Origin: Danxiaibacter sp048498555
GTDB taxonomy: Bacteria > Bacteroidota > Bacteroidia > Chitinophagales > Chitinophagaceae
Length of the DNA: 64,000 bases
Reading direction: 5' to 3'
Assembly (NCBI GenBank): GCA_048498555.1
Contig: JBEHXT010000006.1
Span: 248,001-312,000 of the forward strand
The position numbers and the translations under genes are program-made. Positions 43,116 to 51,261 of this stretch are shown here, in pieces; position 1 is the first letter of the stretch; each line of letters starts with the position of its first letter. Under the pieces are notes generated by a model, which worked only from the letters and a program-made list of their open reading frames with translations, was not told where the DNA came from and did no database searches.

Positions 43116-43223
43116 ATTCTAGCTTAAGCAAGGCTTTAAAGTTAACAACTAATGTTAAGCAGTAACGCCTTGCTTTTAAATTTGAAAAAATATTTTTCTT
43201 CACCCAAAGGGTGCAACAACGAA

Positions 43224-44528
43224 TTATAGCATGGACTGCTCAGCGTTAGCTATAGCAGCTGCGGACAAAGTTGATTTTTTCTTACCTCTCATATAAACGA
43301 ACAGGCCAGCAAATGCAACAATCAATACAATTGGAATCACAAGCGTTACATTGATAATCTCCGGTCCGGCTGCAGCTTTTGCTGAATTTAATGCAGTGGT
43401 CATTTCAGGCGTTGCAGAAGGGCCGTTGTATTCAGCCATGCTTGCTCCTGAAGGAAGTTTGCCGGCAATTAACTTATCGTAATATCCACCCATGAAGATC
43501 ATGTAAATAGACACGGCGAACATACCTGCGCCACCCATAAAGTTCATACCAACTGCACCTGTTTTAGGAAGGTTTTCAGACACAAAACCAAGCATTGTTG
43601 GCCAGAAATAACATACGCCAATTCCAAATACCAATGCGCCTACAAATAATGTATTACCGGTTGTGTGGCCGAGAAGATATAAGCCCAACGCCGCGAAGAT
43701 GGCTGACAGTAACAATACACCTGAAGGTGAAAATCTATGAACAATGGGCTCAGCGAATGCGCGGCCAAGTACCATCACCCCAGTCTCAATTGTTAATAAT
43801 AAGATAGCATTGTCTGTTACATTCTTTAATAACACATCGATCCATTGTCCGGTAAACAATTCTGTAATCGCTGTGCCTAACATAAGTACAATCATTACAA
43901 TAAAAAGCGGACTAAGAAGCGCTTTGTACATTTCAGATGTAGAAACACCGCTTGAAACCCTTTCTGTAACAGGGAAAGTCAGTTTGCTAAATAAGTATAA
44001 ATACAATACAGTTGGAACCAACATTAAACCAACAAGCACTTGCCAGTTAGTCAGATTTTCAGCGCCAAAGAATTTAACGATTAAAGTGCCGATTACAATA
44101 CCACCAGGGAACCAAAGGTGAAAGTGGTTCAGCTTGGTAGTTTTGTTTTCAGGAAAAAGGCTTGCCACCAAAGGATTACAGGCTGCTTCCACAGTTCCGT
44201 TACCAATACCTATTAATAATGTAGAAATGAACAAAGACCAAAAGCCTGAAGCTGTAATTGTGAGAATAATACCCAGCAAGTGAAAAACACCGGCAGCAAC
44301 CAATAATTTTTTCATGCCGATAATGTCAACAACCATACCTCCTACAACAATAGCCAAAGGAAAACCCCAGAAGGCTGTACTTGTTATAATACCTATTTGT
44401 TCCTGCGTTAAGGAAAACTGTTGTCCCCAGGTACTTAATAATCCGGCCCTGATGCCGAAGGATAGAGAAGTTACCAGCAGGGCTAAGCAACTGGCAACAA
44501 ATAGTTGACTGCGATTAATGGCACTCAT
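43224..44528 (-). CDS. MFS sugar permease
   Basis: 434 residues with 12 predicted helices. The N-terminal helices (LFVASCLALLVTSLSFGIRAGLLSTWG), the GMVVDIIGMKKLL loop and LIGIGNGTVEAACNPLVASLFPENKTTKLNHFHLWFPGG fit the FucP/nucleoside-sugar permease-like group of the major facilitator superfamily. A probable proton symporter for a monosaccharide or keto-sugar made outside the inner membrane. It is divergent from the cytoplasmic Gfo/Idh/MocA gene across 105 bp and upstream of the exported isomerase, so the three are likely regulated together. Confidence 0.87.
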   Translation of the reverse strand: MSAINRSQLFVASCLALLVTSLSFGIRAGLLSTWGQQFSLTQEQIGIITSTAFWGFPLAIVVGGMVVDIIGMKKLLVAAGVFHLLGIILTITASGFWSLFISTLLIGIGNGTVEAACNPLVASLFPENKTTKLNHFHLWFPGGIVIGTLIVKFFGAENLTNWQVLVGLMLVPTVLYLYLFSKLTFPVTERVSSGVSTSEMYKALLSPLFIVMIVLMLGTAITELFTGQWIDVLLKNVTDNAILLLTIETGVMVLGRAFAEPIVHRFSPSGVLLLSAIFAALGLYLLGHTTGNTLFVGALVFGIGVCYFWPTMLGFVSENLPKTGAVGMNFMGGAGMFAVSIYMIFMGGYYDKLIAGKLPSGASMAEYNGPSATPEMTTALNSAKAAAGPEIINVTLVIPIVLIVAFAGLFVYMRGKKKSTLSAAAIANAEQSML

Positions 44529-44633
44529 ACGTTAGAGGTTAGTTGTTTTAAAATAATTGTTATGTTGACAAGTGAGGGTAAATGTAAATTTTTTTACTTT
44601 TAGTTTCACTTATTGAAAAAAAAATTTACAAAG

Positions 44634-45800
44634 ATGCTTAACAGAAAATTGCGAATGGGCATGATTGGCGGCGGGAAAGACGCCTTTATTGGTGCCATTC
44701 ACCGGTTTGCTGCCAACATGGATGGCCTTATTGAACTTTGCTGCGGTGCGCTCAGTATTAACCCTGAAATTGCAGCCGACTCTGGTAAGATGTTGTTTCT
44801 TCCTGAAGACAGAACATATACCAACTACGAGGACATGATAAAGAAAGAAAGTGCTTTACCTGAAGATAAGCGCATTGATTTCGTTACAATTGTGACTCCC
44901 AATTTTGCTCACTTTGCTCCGGCAATGATGGCGCTTGAGCACGGTTTCAACGTAGTGATTGAAAAACCGATCACTTTTACGCTTGATGAAGCAAAACAAT
45001 TGCAACAAAAAGTAAATGAAACAGGGCTTACACTTTGTCTTACTCATACGTACTCCGGCTATCCAATGGTTAAACAGGCCAAACAAATGGTGAAAGACGG
45101 GGCTATTGGAAAAGTAAGAAAAATATGGGTTGAATATCCACAGGGATGGCTGAGCAAACTTTCTGAAAGAGAAGGCAATGCGCAGGCTGCATGGAGAACA
45201 GATCCTAAAAAAAGCGGTAAAAGCGGCTGTATGGGCGATATTGGTACACACGCTGCTCACCTTGCAAAATATATCACCGGTTTAAATCTTACGCACATCT
45301 GCGCCGACCTTAGTATCCTTGTTGAAGGCAGGCACCTGGATGATGATGGTAACGTATTATTAAAGTATGACAACGGCGCCGCTGGTTGCTTAATGGCATC
45401 ACAGGTTGCAGCCGGCGAAGAGAACGCACTGAAAATCCGTATATATGGTGAAAAAGGCGGATTGGAATGGGCTCAACAGGAACCCAATACATTATTGGTT
45501 AAATGGCTCGATCAGCCAACACAAATATTCCGCGCAGGTGGAGGCTATGGCTATCTGAGTCCATTTGCAACCAAAAATTGCCGCACTCCGGGTGGACATC
45601 CTGAGGGATACCTGGAAGCGTTTGGTAACATCTATCACAACTTCGCACAAACATTGTCTGCAAAACTTTCCAACACTGAACCAACTGAAGAAATGCTCGA
45701 CTTCCCACGCGTTGAAGACGGTATTTTCGGAATGGCTTTTATAGACAAAGTGGTGGAATCTTCTAAGAGCGATGTTAAGTGGACAAAATTTGAGATATAG
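44634..45800 (+). CDS. Gfo/Idh/MocA family oxidoreductase, cytoplasmic
   Basis: 388 residues from the ATG at 44634 (MLNRKLRMGMIGGGKDAFIG); an in-frame TTG at 44613 would only add a Lys-rich lead. GMIGGG is the NAD(P)-binding motif, VVIEKPIT the conserved Lys-Pro, and GCMGDIGTHAAHL contains the Asp and His of the active site. No signal peptide. Similar enzymes interconvert 3-keto-hexosides and hexosides (YcjS type). It pairs with the isomerase gene 155 bp downstream and the MFS permease gene upstream, suggesting cytoplasmic processing of an imported keto-sugar. Confidence 0.9.
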   Translation: MLNRKLRMGMIGGGKDAFIGAIHRFAANMDGLIELCCGALSINPEIAADSGKMLFLPEDRTYTNYEDMIKKESALPEDKRIDFVTIVTPNFAHFAPAMMALEHGFNVVIEKPITFTLDEAKQLQQKVNETGLTLCLTHTYSGYPMVKQAKQMVKDGAIGKVRKIWVEYPQGWLSKLSEREGNAQAAWRTDPKKSGKSGCMGDIGTHAAHLAKYITGLNLTHICADLSILVEGRHLDDDGNVLLKYDNGAAGCLMASQVAAGEENALKIRIYGEKGGLEWAQQEPNTLLVKWLDQPTQIFRAGGGYGYLSPFATKNCRTPGGHPEGYLEAFGNIYHNFAQTLSAKLSNTEPTEEMLDFPRVEDGIFGMAFIDKVVESSKSDVKWTKFEI

Positions 45801-45833
45801 CTTTTAGCTGTCAGCTATCAGCCGTAAGCTGTG
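45799..45833. repeat. Heptamer repeat array, AGCTNTY type
   Basis: Five 7-bp units: AGCTTTT, AGCTGTC, AGCTATC, AGCCGTA, AGCTGTG. The first unit overlaps the stop codon of the upstream gene. Confidence 0.9.
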
Positions 45834-45917
45834 CGTTGACGGCATGCACTTGCTTTTTATCTTCAAAGAGAATTTATTTTGTTAACAATAGCTGGAGCTA
45901 CCGGCAGGTCAGTAATT

Positions 45918-45948
45918 GCTGACAGCAGATAGCTGATAGCTAAAAGCT
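45918..45948. repeat. Heptamer repeat array, AGCTNTY type (reverse)
   Basis: GCT then GACAGCA, GATAGCT, GATAGCT, AAAAGCT, ending 7 bp before the isomerase start; inverse partner of the array at 45799. Confidence 0.9.
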
Positions 45949-45955
45949 TACAACA

Positions 45956-47011
45956 ATGACAACAATAAAAGGTCCCGGTATTTTCCTTGCACAATTTTTA
46001 GGAGATACCGCGCCATTCAATTCTTTAAAATCCATTTGCGAATGGTCTAAAAGCATTGGATTTAAAGGTGTTCAGCTCCCTACATGGGATCCAAGAGTGA
46101 TCGATCTTCAAAAAGCTGCAGAAAGTAAAACTTATGCAGACGAAGTTAAAGGCATCGTTAATGAAGCGGGTCTTGAGATCACTGAACTTTCCACACACTT
46201 GCAAGGTCAATTAGTTGCTGTTCATCCCGCGTATGATGTTATGTTTGATGGATTTGCTCCTGAAGAATATCGCAACAATCCCAAAGCAAGAACTGAGTGG
46301 GCCGTTCAGCAATTAAAATATGCTGCGAAAGCTTCACAAAATCTTGGATTGAATGCCTGTGGAACATTCAGCGGATCATTGTTGTGGCACACAGTGTACC
46401 CGTGGCCGCAACGTCCGGCAGGATTGGTAGAAACAGGATTCACTGAACTGGCAAATCGCTGGCTTCCTATCTTAAATACATTCGATGAAAATGGTGTTGA
46501 CCTTTGCTATGAAATACATCCTGGCGAAGACCTGCACGATGGTGTTAGCTACGAGCGTTTCCTTGAAAAGGTAGGCAATCATTCCCGCGCATGTTTATTG
46601 TATGATCCATCTCACTTTGTATTGCAGTGCCTGGATTATCTTACTTATATCGATTACTATCACGAACGTATCAAAATGTTCCACGTAAAAGATGCTGAAT
46701 TTAATCCTACCGGTAAACAAGGCGTTTACGGTGGTTATTCAGGATGGGTTGAAAGGGCAGGGCGTTTTCGTTCGCTTGGCGACGGACAGGTTGACTTTAA
46801 ATCTGTATTCAGCAAATTAACTGCTTATGATTACAAAGGCTGGGCAGTTATGGAGTGGGAATGCGCGTTGAAACATCCTGAAGATGGCGCTAAAGAAGGT
46901 TCTGTATTTATTAAAGACCATATTATCCGCGTTACAGAAAAAGCTTTCGACGATTTTGCCAACACAGGCAGCGACGAAGCTTTTAACCGCACAGTTCTAG
47001 GATTGGAATAG
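45956..47011 (+). CDS. Sugar phosphate isomerase/epimerase (TIM barrel), cytoplasmic
   Basis: 351 residues, no signal peptide. The barrel motifs are IGFKGVQLPTWD, CYEIHPGEDLHDG (metal Glu), LLYDPSHFVLQ (metal Asp/His), MFHVKDAEF and VMEWECALKHPEDG (metal Glu). It resembles the group of YcjR-like 3-keto-sugar epimerases and related sugar isomerases found beside Gfo/Idh/MocA genes. Located just downstream of the cytoplasmic Gfo/Idh/MocA gene, it likely forms a two-step cytoplasmic module with it. Substrate unknown. Confidence 0.88.
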   Translation: MTTIKGPGIFLAQFLGDTAPFNSLKSICEWSKSIGFKGVQLPTWDPRVIDLQKAAESKTYADEVKGIVNEAGLEITELSTHLQGQLVAVHPAYDVMFDGFAPEEYRNNPKARTEWAVQQLKYAAKASQNLGLNACGTFSGSLLWHTVYPWPQRPAGLVETGFTELANRWLPILNTFDENGVDLCYEIHPGEDLHDGVSYERFLEKVGNHSRACLLYDPSHFVLQCLDYLTYIDYYHERIKMFHVKDAEFNPTGKQGVYGGYSGWVERAGRFRSLGDGQVDFKSVFSKLTAYDYKGWAVMEWECALKHPEDGAKEGSVFIKDHIIRVTEKAFDDFANTGSDEAFNRTVLGLE

Positions 47012-47023
47012 TTTATGTGACGA

Positions 47024-47049
47024 AGTTCTACAGGTTGCCCTGTAGAACT
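47024..47049 (+). other. Perfect 11-bp hairpin between isomerase and cytochrome genes
   Basis: AGTTCTACAGG / CCTGTAGAACT around a TTGC loop, 12 bp after the isomerase stop. No T tail follows, so it is more likely an mRNA stability or processing element than a terminator. Confidence 0.75.
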
Positions 47050-47094
47050 ACTAAAGAAAGGCAACTTACTCGTAACCATTTTAAATAAGTGTGT

Positions 47095-47499
47095 ATGAAA
47101 TATGTTGCCTTTTTTTTGTGCCTGCTCATTATCGCAGCCGCCTGCAAGCAATCATCTACAACAAAAAATACTTCGGGCAAAACGCCTATGACAGACAGCC
47201 TTGTAAATAATTCCGCTAACCTGGTAGATAGCGAATACCTCAGAGGAGCTAGCCTTATTTCCAAGAACGATTGTTTAACCTGCCATAAGCTAAATGATAC
47301 AAGCATAGGCCCGTCATATATAAGTATTGCGAAGAGATATTCAAACGTAACCGGTAATGTGGACAACCTTGCCCATAAAATAATTACCGGCGCAACAGGA
47401 GCATGGGGTAGTAAAGCAATGACGCCTCACCCGAATATTGCAGTTCCTGATGCGGAAGAAATGGTGCGGTATATTTTAAGCTTAAAGCCCAAAGCTTAA
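47095..47499 (+). CDS. Lipoprotein cytochrome c, short class I type (copy 1)
   Basis: 134 residues from the ATG at 47095; GTG two codons upstream is unlikely. The signal ends in a lipobox (IAAAC, Cys17). One heme motif CLTCH (about residue 60) and a Met in AMTPHP as probable sixth ligand give a small class I cytochrome. In GMC dehydrogenase systems such cytochromes take electrons from the flavoprotein. The last residues (SLKPKA) and the stop codon are encoded by an AAGCYYA heptamer array. A homologue lies 270 bp downstream. Confidence 0.88.
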   Translation: MKYVAFFLCLLIIAAACKQSSTTKNTSGKTPMTDSLVNNSANLVDSEYLRGASLISKNDCLTCHKLNDTSIGPSYISIAKRYSNVTGNVDNLAHKIITGATGAWGSKAMTPHPNIAVPDAEEMVRYILSLKPKA

Positions 47500-47505
47500 A
47501 GCCTA
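47478..47505. repeat. Heptamer repeat array, AAGCYYA type, overlapping a gene end
   Basis: Four 7-bp units: AAGCTTA, AAGCCCA, AAGCTTA, AAGCCTA. The first three encode the C-terminus and stop of cytochrome c copy 1. Confidence 0.9.
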
Positions 47506-47665
47506 AAACTGAGAGATTCCATTGGAGAAGTTTTTTCCCGCTAGCCTTTACCATTGAAGAAAAGTGAAGTTTACCAAGAGCTTAAACTGAGCGCATCAGT
47601 TAAAAAATACCTCTTTTTTACAAACATTAGGGACGGGATTTATCAAATACGATAGGTCTAAGCGT

Positions 47666-47693
47666 TGAGCTTTAGGCTTTGGGCTTTAAGCTT
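47666..47693. repeat. Heptamer repeat array, AAGCYYA type (reverse)
   Basis: Four 7-bp units on the + strand: TGAGCTT, TAGGCTT, TGGGCTT, TAAGCTT; inverse of the array at 47478. Confidence 0.9.
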
Positions 47694-47768
47694 CCTCCAA
47701 ATTCTTTTTCGAGATTGGGAATTCATCTATAACTTTAAGCCGCATTTTATTTCACACTTTAAAAAGTA

Positions 47769-48185
47769 ATGATCTTGAAAAAGCTTCTAATTACCTCAGC
47801 TTGCCTGGCATTTTTAGCAGCATGCGGGGGCGGTGCTTCCACTGAAAACAAAAATGACTCTGCAGCGGCTCCTAAAGAAGAAAAACCAGCAGCAGAAGCA
47901 ACCGATATCAGCGCTAATCCTGATTATCAAAAAGGCCTGGAACTGATCGGCAAAAACGACTGCCTTACCTGCCACGATGTTGCTGAAAAGAAAATAGGCC
48001 CGGCATACCAGGATGTTGCAAATAAATATGCCGGTGTTGACACAGCTGTTACTCACCTGGCTCACAAAGTAATTGCAGGTGGAAGCGGCGTTTGGGGAAC
48101 AGTTCCTATGACTCCGCATGACAAGCTGCCTGAAGCAGATGCTGAACAGATGGTTAAATACATTCTGTTGCTTAAAACTAAATAG
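47769..48185 (+). CDS. Lipoprotein cytochrome c, short class I type (copy 2)
   Basis: 138 residues. The lipoprotein signal ends LAAC (Cys19), followed by an Ala/Lys/Glu linker. The domain has CLTCH and VPMTPHDKL for the Met ligand, and aligns with copy 1 along its length (GKNDCLTCHDV...IGPAYQDVANKYAG...LAHKVIAGG). Likely an outer- or inner-membrane-anchored electron carrier for the GMC dehydrogenases. It is followed by a strong terminator, so DUF1080 downstream has its own promoter. Confidence 0.9.
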   Translation: MILKKLLITSACLAFLAACGGGASTENKNDSAAAPKEEKPAAEATDISANPDYQKGLELIGKNDCLTCHDVAEKKIGPAYQDVANKYAGVDTAVTHLAHKVIAGGSGVWGTVPMTPHDKLPEADAEQMVKYILLLKTK

Positions 48186-48208
48186 TTAAACAAAGCATCT
48201 CATCATAC

Positions 48209-48248
48209 ATCCGCATAATCGTTCTTATACATTATGCGGATTTTTTTT
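48209..48248 (+). terminator. Intrinsic terminator after cytochrome c copy 2
   Basis: 11-bp arms ATCCGCATAAT / ATTATGCGGAT with an 11-nt loop, followed by seven further T. Confidence 0.93.
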
Positions 48249-48293
48249 CCGCATCATTTTTGCCATTAATTCCACAACCAAAATATCACGTAC

Positions 48294-49052
48294 ATGAAAT
48301 TGTTATTTCTAACGGCAGGCATTTCATTAAGCTTGTTGTCTTGCCAGTCATCTGAACAAAAAACAACCGAAGCTAAAGATTCTGCTGCAGCTAGTCAGGC
48401 AACTGCACCTGCTACTGCAGATACCGGCTGGGTATCTCTGTTTGACGGACAGACACTAAAAGGCTGGCACACATACGGCCAAACATCCGTTGGCGCTGCA
48501 TGGAGCGCAGATAGCGGCACCATTCACTTAAAGCCAAGCTCAGCAAAGGGTTACCAGACTCAAGGCGGAGGAGATATCGTTTCTGATGGCGTTTATGGCG
48601 ATTTTGATCTTAAACTGGAATGGAAGATCTCCAAGAACGGAAACAGTGGCGTTCTATTCTACGTTCAGGATGATACTACCAAATACAAAGAAACCTGGAA
48701 TACCGGCCTTGAAATGCAGGTATTGGATAATAATGGCCATCCCGACGGAAAAATTCCAAAACACAGAGCGGGCAACCTGTATGATTTAATTGCAGCAAAC
48801 CCCGAAACTGCAAAAGGACCAGGTGAATGGAACCAGGTTGAGATTGTTTCACAGAAAGGCCAGCTGGATCTATTTTTGAACGGAACTAAAGTGGTGTCAA
48901 CAACCTTGTGGGACGATAATTGGAATAAACTGATAGCAGGCAGCAAGTTTAAAAACATGCCGGGATGGGGCACATTTAAAGAAGGCCACCTTGCTCTTCA
49001 GGATCATGGAAATGAGGTGTGGTACAAAAACATTTCTATTAGAAAGCTTTAA
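48294..49052 (+). CDS. DUF1080 lipoprotein (3-keto-disaccharide hydrolase family)
   Basis: 252 residues. Lipoprotein signal (SLLSC, Cys17), a 25-residue Ala/Thr-rich linker, then the DUF1080 jelly-roll: GWVSLFDGQTLKGWHTY, DFDLKLEWKISKNGNSGVLFYVQ, GLEMQVLDNNGHPD, PGEWNQVEI and GHLALQDHGNEVWYKNISIRKL. The family is now associated with cleavage of 3-keto glycosides. It sits directly after the cytochromes c, and a second DUF1080 gene lies 1.2 kb to the right. Likely cell-surface or periplasmic. Confidence 0.9.
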   Translation: MKLLFLTAGISLSLLSCQSSEQKTTEAKDSAAASQATAPATADTGWVSLFDGQTLKGWHTYGQTSVGAAWSADSGTIHLKPSSAKGYQTQGGGDIVSDGVYGDFDLKLEWKISKNGNSGVLFYVQDDTTKYKETWNTGLEMQVLDNNGHPDGKIPKHRAGNLYDLIAANPETAKGPGEWNQVEIVSQKGQLDLFLNGTKVVSTTLWDDNWNKLIAGSKFKNMPGWGTFKEGHLALQDHGNEVWYKNISIRKL

Positions 49053-49630
49053 AACTGAAGCATATATAAAAAAACCGCTGATAATCAGCGGTTTTTTTAT
49101 GCAATCTCGATTCATTACAGGTATAAAAAACAAAATGCTTCTGTTTTGTCAATCAGAAGCATTCCGTTAAGCTCTTTTACCCGGGTTAAGGAGATATAAG
49201 AAACTTTATTTGAGTAATAATAGGAATGATTTTATATAGCAAATAATGTACCATTTATGTTAAAATAATAAAAAGCAAAAAAATATATATTTAAAAAATA
49301 AATGGTCTCACTTTAACAGCAAGACCATTTTAGGTGTTTCTTACTTTAAAACAGATCAGTTACATGTGGAAACCTTAACCTTATCCATTTATAATCCCGG
49401 TAAGAATCAATAGGTAGCACTTTTTTACTTAAACTCTGGATTTAATTTTTCAATCAACATGCCAAGCATATAAACTTTTTTATATGATTGATAATCAAAT
49501 ATTTAATTCATTCATTGCTGTCGGAAAATTCCCATGAAGAAAATACCCCTTCTATTATTGGGAATTTTATGCGGCGCTAAAATGCGTACAATTTTAAAGG
49601 CGTACTTTGCCGGCTCAAATTTGCCGGGAA
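49053..49630. other. Spacer with three hairpins between DUF1080 and tadA
   Basis: 578 bp, very AT-rich, no supportable gene. A terminator at 49068-49098 is followed by hairpins at 49134-49163 (10-bp arms AATGCTTCTG) and 49300-49330 (9-bp arms AAATGGTCT), both without T tails. Confidence 0.6.
49068..49098 (+). terminator. Intrinsic terminator after DUF1080
   Basis: ACCGCTGAT / ATCAGCGGT with a tiny loop, flanked by A and T runs of seven. Confidence 0.92.
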
Positions 49631-50080
49631 ATGATATTACCACTAAATGATGAACAATATATGCGGCTGGCTTTAAGAGAAGCCATGAATGCCTATGATG
49701 ATGATGAAGTCCCTATTGGAGCCATTGTGGTTTTGAACAATAAAATTATTGCACGCGGATACAATCAAACAGAGCGATTGAAAGACTCCACTGCTCACGC
49801 TGAAATGATTGCGCTGACTTCTGCCTTTAATTATCTCGGTGCAAAGTATCTGCCCGATGCCACGCTATATGTTACAGTAGAGCCTTGCCTTATGTGTTCC
49901 GGTGCATTATACTGGAGTAAAATAGGCCGGGTTGTTTTTGGCGCAGCCGACGAAAAGAATGGCTACAAAAGAATTACGAAAGAAAACTGGCCCTTTCATC
50001 CCAAAACTGAATTAGTTACCGGCATTTTGGAGGAAGAATGCGCCGCGCTGATGAAAAGTTTCTTTAAAAGCAAGAGATAA
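49631..50080 (+). CDS. tadA: tRNA-specific adenosine deaminase TadA-like
   Basis: 149 residues from the ATG at 49631 (MILPLNDEQYMRLALREAMNAY); an earlier in-frame TTG at 49607 is unlikely. Zinc and catalytic motifs: HAEMIAL (His, Glu) and PCLMCSGAL (two Cys). EVPIGAIVVLN and the C-terminal EECAALMKSFFKSKR fit TadA, which converts A34 to inosine in tRNA-Arg. A more general nucleoside deaminase cannot be fully excluded. Confidence 0.88.
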   Translation: MILPLNDEQYMRLALREAMNAYDDDEVPIGAIVVLNNKIIARGYNQTERLKDSTAHAEMIALTSAFNYLGAKYLPDATLYVTVEPCLMCSGALYWSKIGRVVFGAADEKNGYKRITKENWPFHPKTELVTGILEEECAALMKSFFKSKR

Positions 50081-50085
50081 GCGGC

Positions 50086-50106
50086 AGCGATCAGCCATTA
50101 GCCAAA
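50086..50106. repeat. Short heptamer array, AGCTNTY-like
   Basis: Three degenerate 7-bp units: AGCGATC, AGCCATT, AGCCAAA, 5 bp after the tadA stop. Confidence 0.65.
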
Positions 50107-50146
50107 GGCAGTTTGAGATGCGAGAATAGTAAGTATTCATTATAAC

Positions 50147-50196
50147 AGGATGGCTGATTTTCTTATGTTGCTACACGTAAGAAAATCAGCCATCCT
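50147..50196. terminator. Perfect 19-bp inverted repeat between convergent genes
   Basis: AGGATGGCTGATTTTCTTA and its exact complement around 12 nt, between tadA and the leftward DUF1080 gene. There is no long T run outside the stem, so use as a bidirectional terminator is plausible but not certain. Confidence 0.7.
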
Positions 50197-50220
50197 CAAA
50201 TCAGCCACCAGCGATCTTTC

Positions 50221-50937
50221 TTATATCTTCCTGATCTTGATATTTTTGAACCAAACGCCACCACCATGATCCTGCAAACATACATGCCCGGCTTTCAACA
50301 TGCCATACTCGGGTTTATCTTTCCATTTGCTTGCATCTTTCAACTTTTTCCAGTCATCCGTCCAATAATCAAACTCAACTACTTTTACACCATTCAGGTA
50401 ATGCTCTACATGTGCTCCTTTAACTTTAATAACGGTGTGATTGTACTCACCTACCGGTTTTGTAACCAGGGAAGAAGCGGCATGCATCGCATAGTCTGAA
50501 CCGCTACGCTGGTTGTCTTCCACTTTGCCAGGATAACCTTTGTCATCAATCAATTGGTACTCCGGCCCGGATTCATAAGAATGATCATGGTTTTCATTCG
50601 CACGGTAAATAACGCCGCTGTTTGATTTCGGGTCTATTTTCCAGTCCACTGCCAATTCAAAATCCCCATACTCCTCATCAGTAGTAAGATCAGCGCGCTT
50701 TGTAACGCCTTCCGACTTACAATGAAGCTGGCCATCGACAATTTCCCAGCTATCGTTTTGTTTGTTCTGGTAATTGTGCCAGCCCTTGTAATCTTTTCCG
50801 TCAAACAAAAGCTGCCAGCCTTCCTTCTTTTCTTTGGAGGTTAATGAATTATCGGCCCCTTTGGGTGCAAATGCAGACAAACAGGTAACTAACATCCCAC
50901 AGCCTATTGCTGTACGTATGGTTGGTTTAAGTAACAT
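50221..50937 (-). CDS. DUF1080 secreted protein (3-keto-disaccharide hydrolase family)
   Basis: 238 residues. A signal peptide (about 1-23) precedes the DUF1080 fold: GWQLLFDGKDYKGWHNY, DFELAVDWKIDPKSNSGVIYR, GPEYQLIDDKGYPG, GEYNHTVIKVKGAHVEHYLNGVKV and HVCLQDHGGGVWFKNIKIRKI. Unlike the copy at 48294 it has no clear lipobox, so it is probably soluble in the periplasm. It is related to, but clearly different from, that copy, which suggests different substrates or locations. Transcribed leftward as a single gene. Confidence 0.88.
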   Translation of the reverse strand: MLLKPTIRTAIGCGMLVTCLSAFAPKGADNSLTSKEKKEGWQLLFDGKDYKGWHNYQNKQNDSWEIVDGQLHCKSEGVTKRADLTTDEEYGDFELAVDWKIDPKSNSGVIYRANENHDHSYESGPEYQLIDDKGYPGKVEDNQRSGSDYAMHAASSLVTKPVGEYNHTVIKVKGAHVEHYLNGVKVVEFDYWTDDWKKLKDASKWKDKPEYGMLKAGHVCLQDHGGGVWFKNIKIRKI

Positions 50938-51261
50938 AAAACAATTTTGTCGTTAGATAAATTGAGATAGAAAGGTAAGTTAAATGCAATGGCAATCAGC
51001 AAAACAAATATTTAATTTTAAAATATCATTCTGGCGGCGTTAAGGCGGATGATAGTTAGCGTGCGTCAGGCGTCAAGTGCCTCGCATATTTTCAACGAAA
51101 TGGTAAGCCTTCAGCCAGTCCTTTCAAATTGTGGTTGGCAGTCTTTTTTCCGATTTAGGAAACAAATTATAATAACTTATTACCAACATTAACCCTATGG
51201 CAATAAATTTGTTGAACTTAAAGGTTCCCTTTTAATTGTTCATTTATAAAAAAAGATAATT
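50938..51261. other. Spacer upstream of sod and DUF1080 (divergent)
   Basis: 324 bp with no gene. A degenerate heptamer stretch (GCGTCAGGCGTCAAGTGCC) lies near 51060. A TAAATTTG at 51204-51211 fits the -7 consensus for the sod gene. Confidence 0.5.
51204..51211 (+). promoter_or_regulatory. Possible -7 element for the sod gene
   Basis: TAAATTTG matches TAnnTTTG exactly, 50 bp before the start codon; no good -33 element was found. Confidence 0.3.

Noticed and set aside
35888..45948. CRISPR array
   Set aside because: The repeats are 7 bp, contiguous, without unique spacers, and no cas genes are present.
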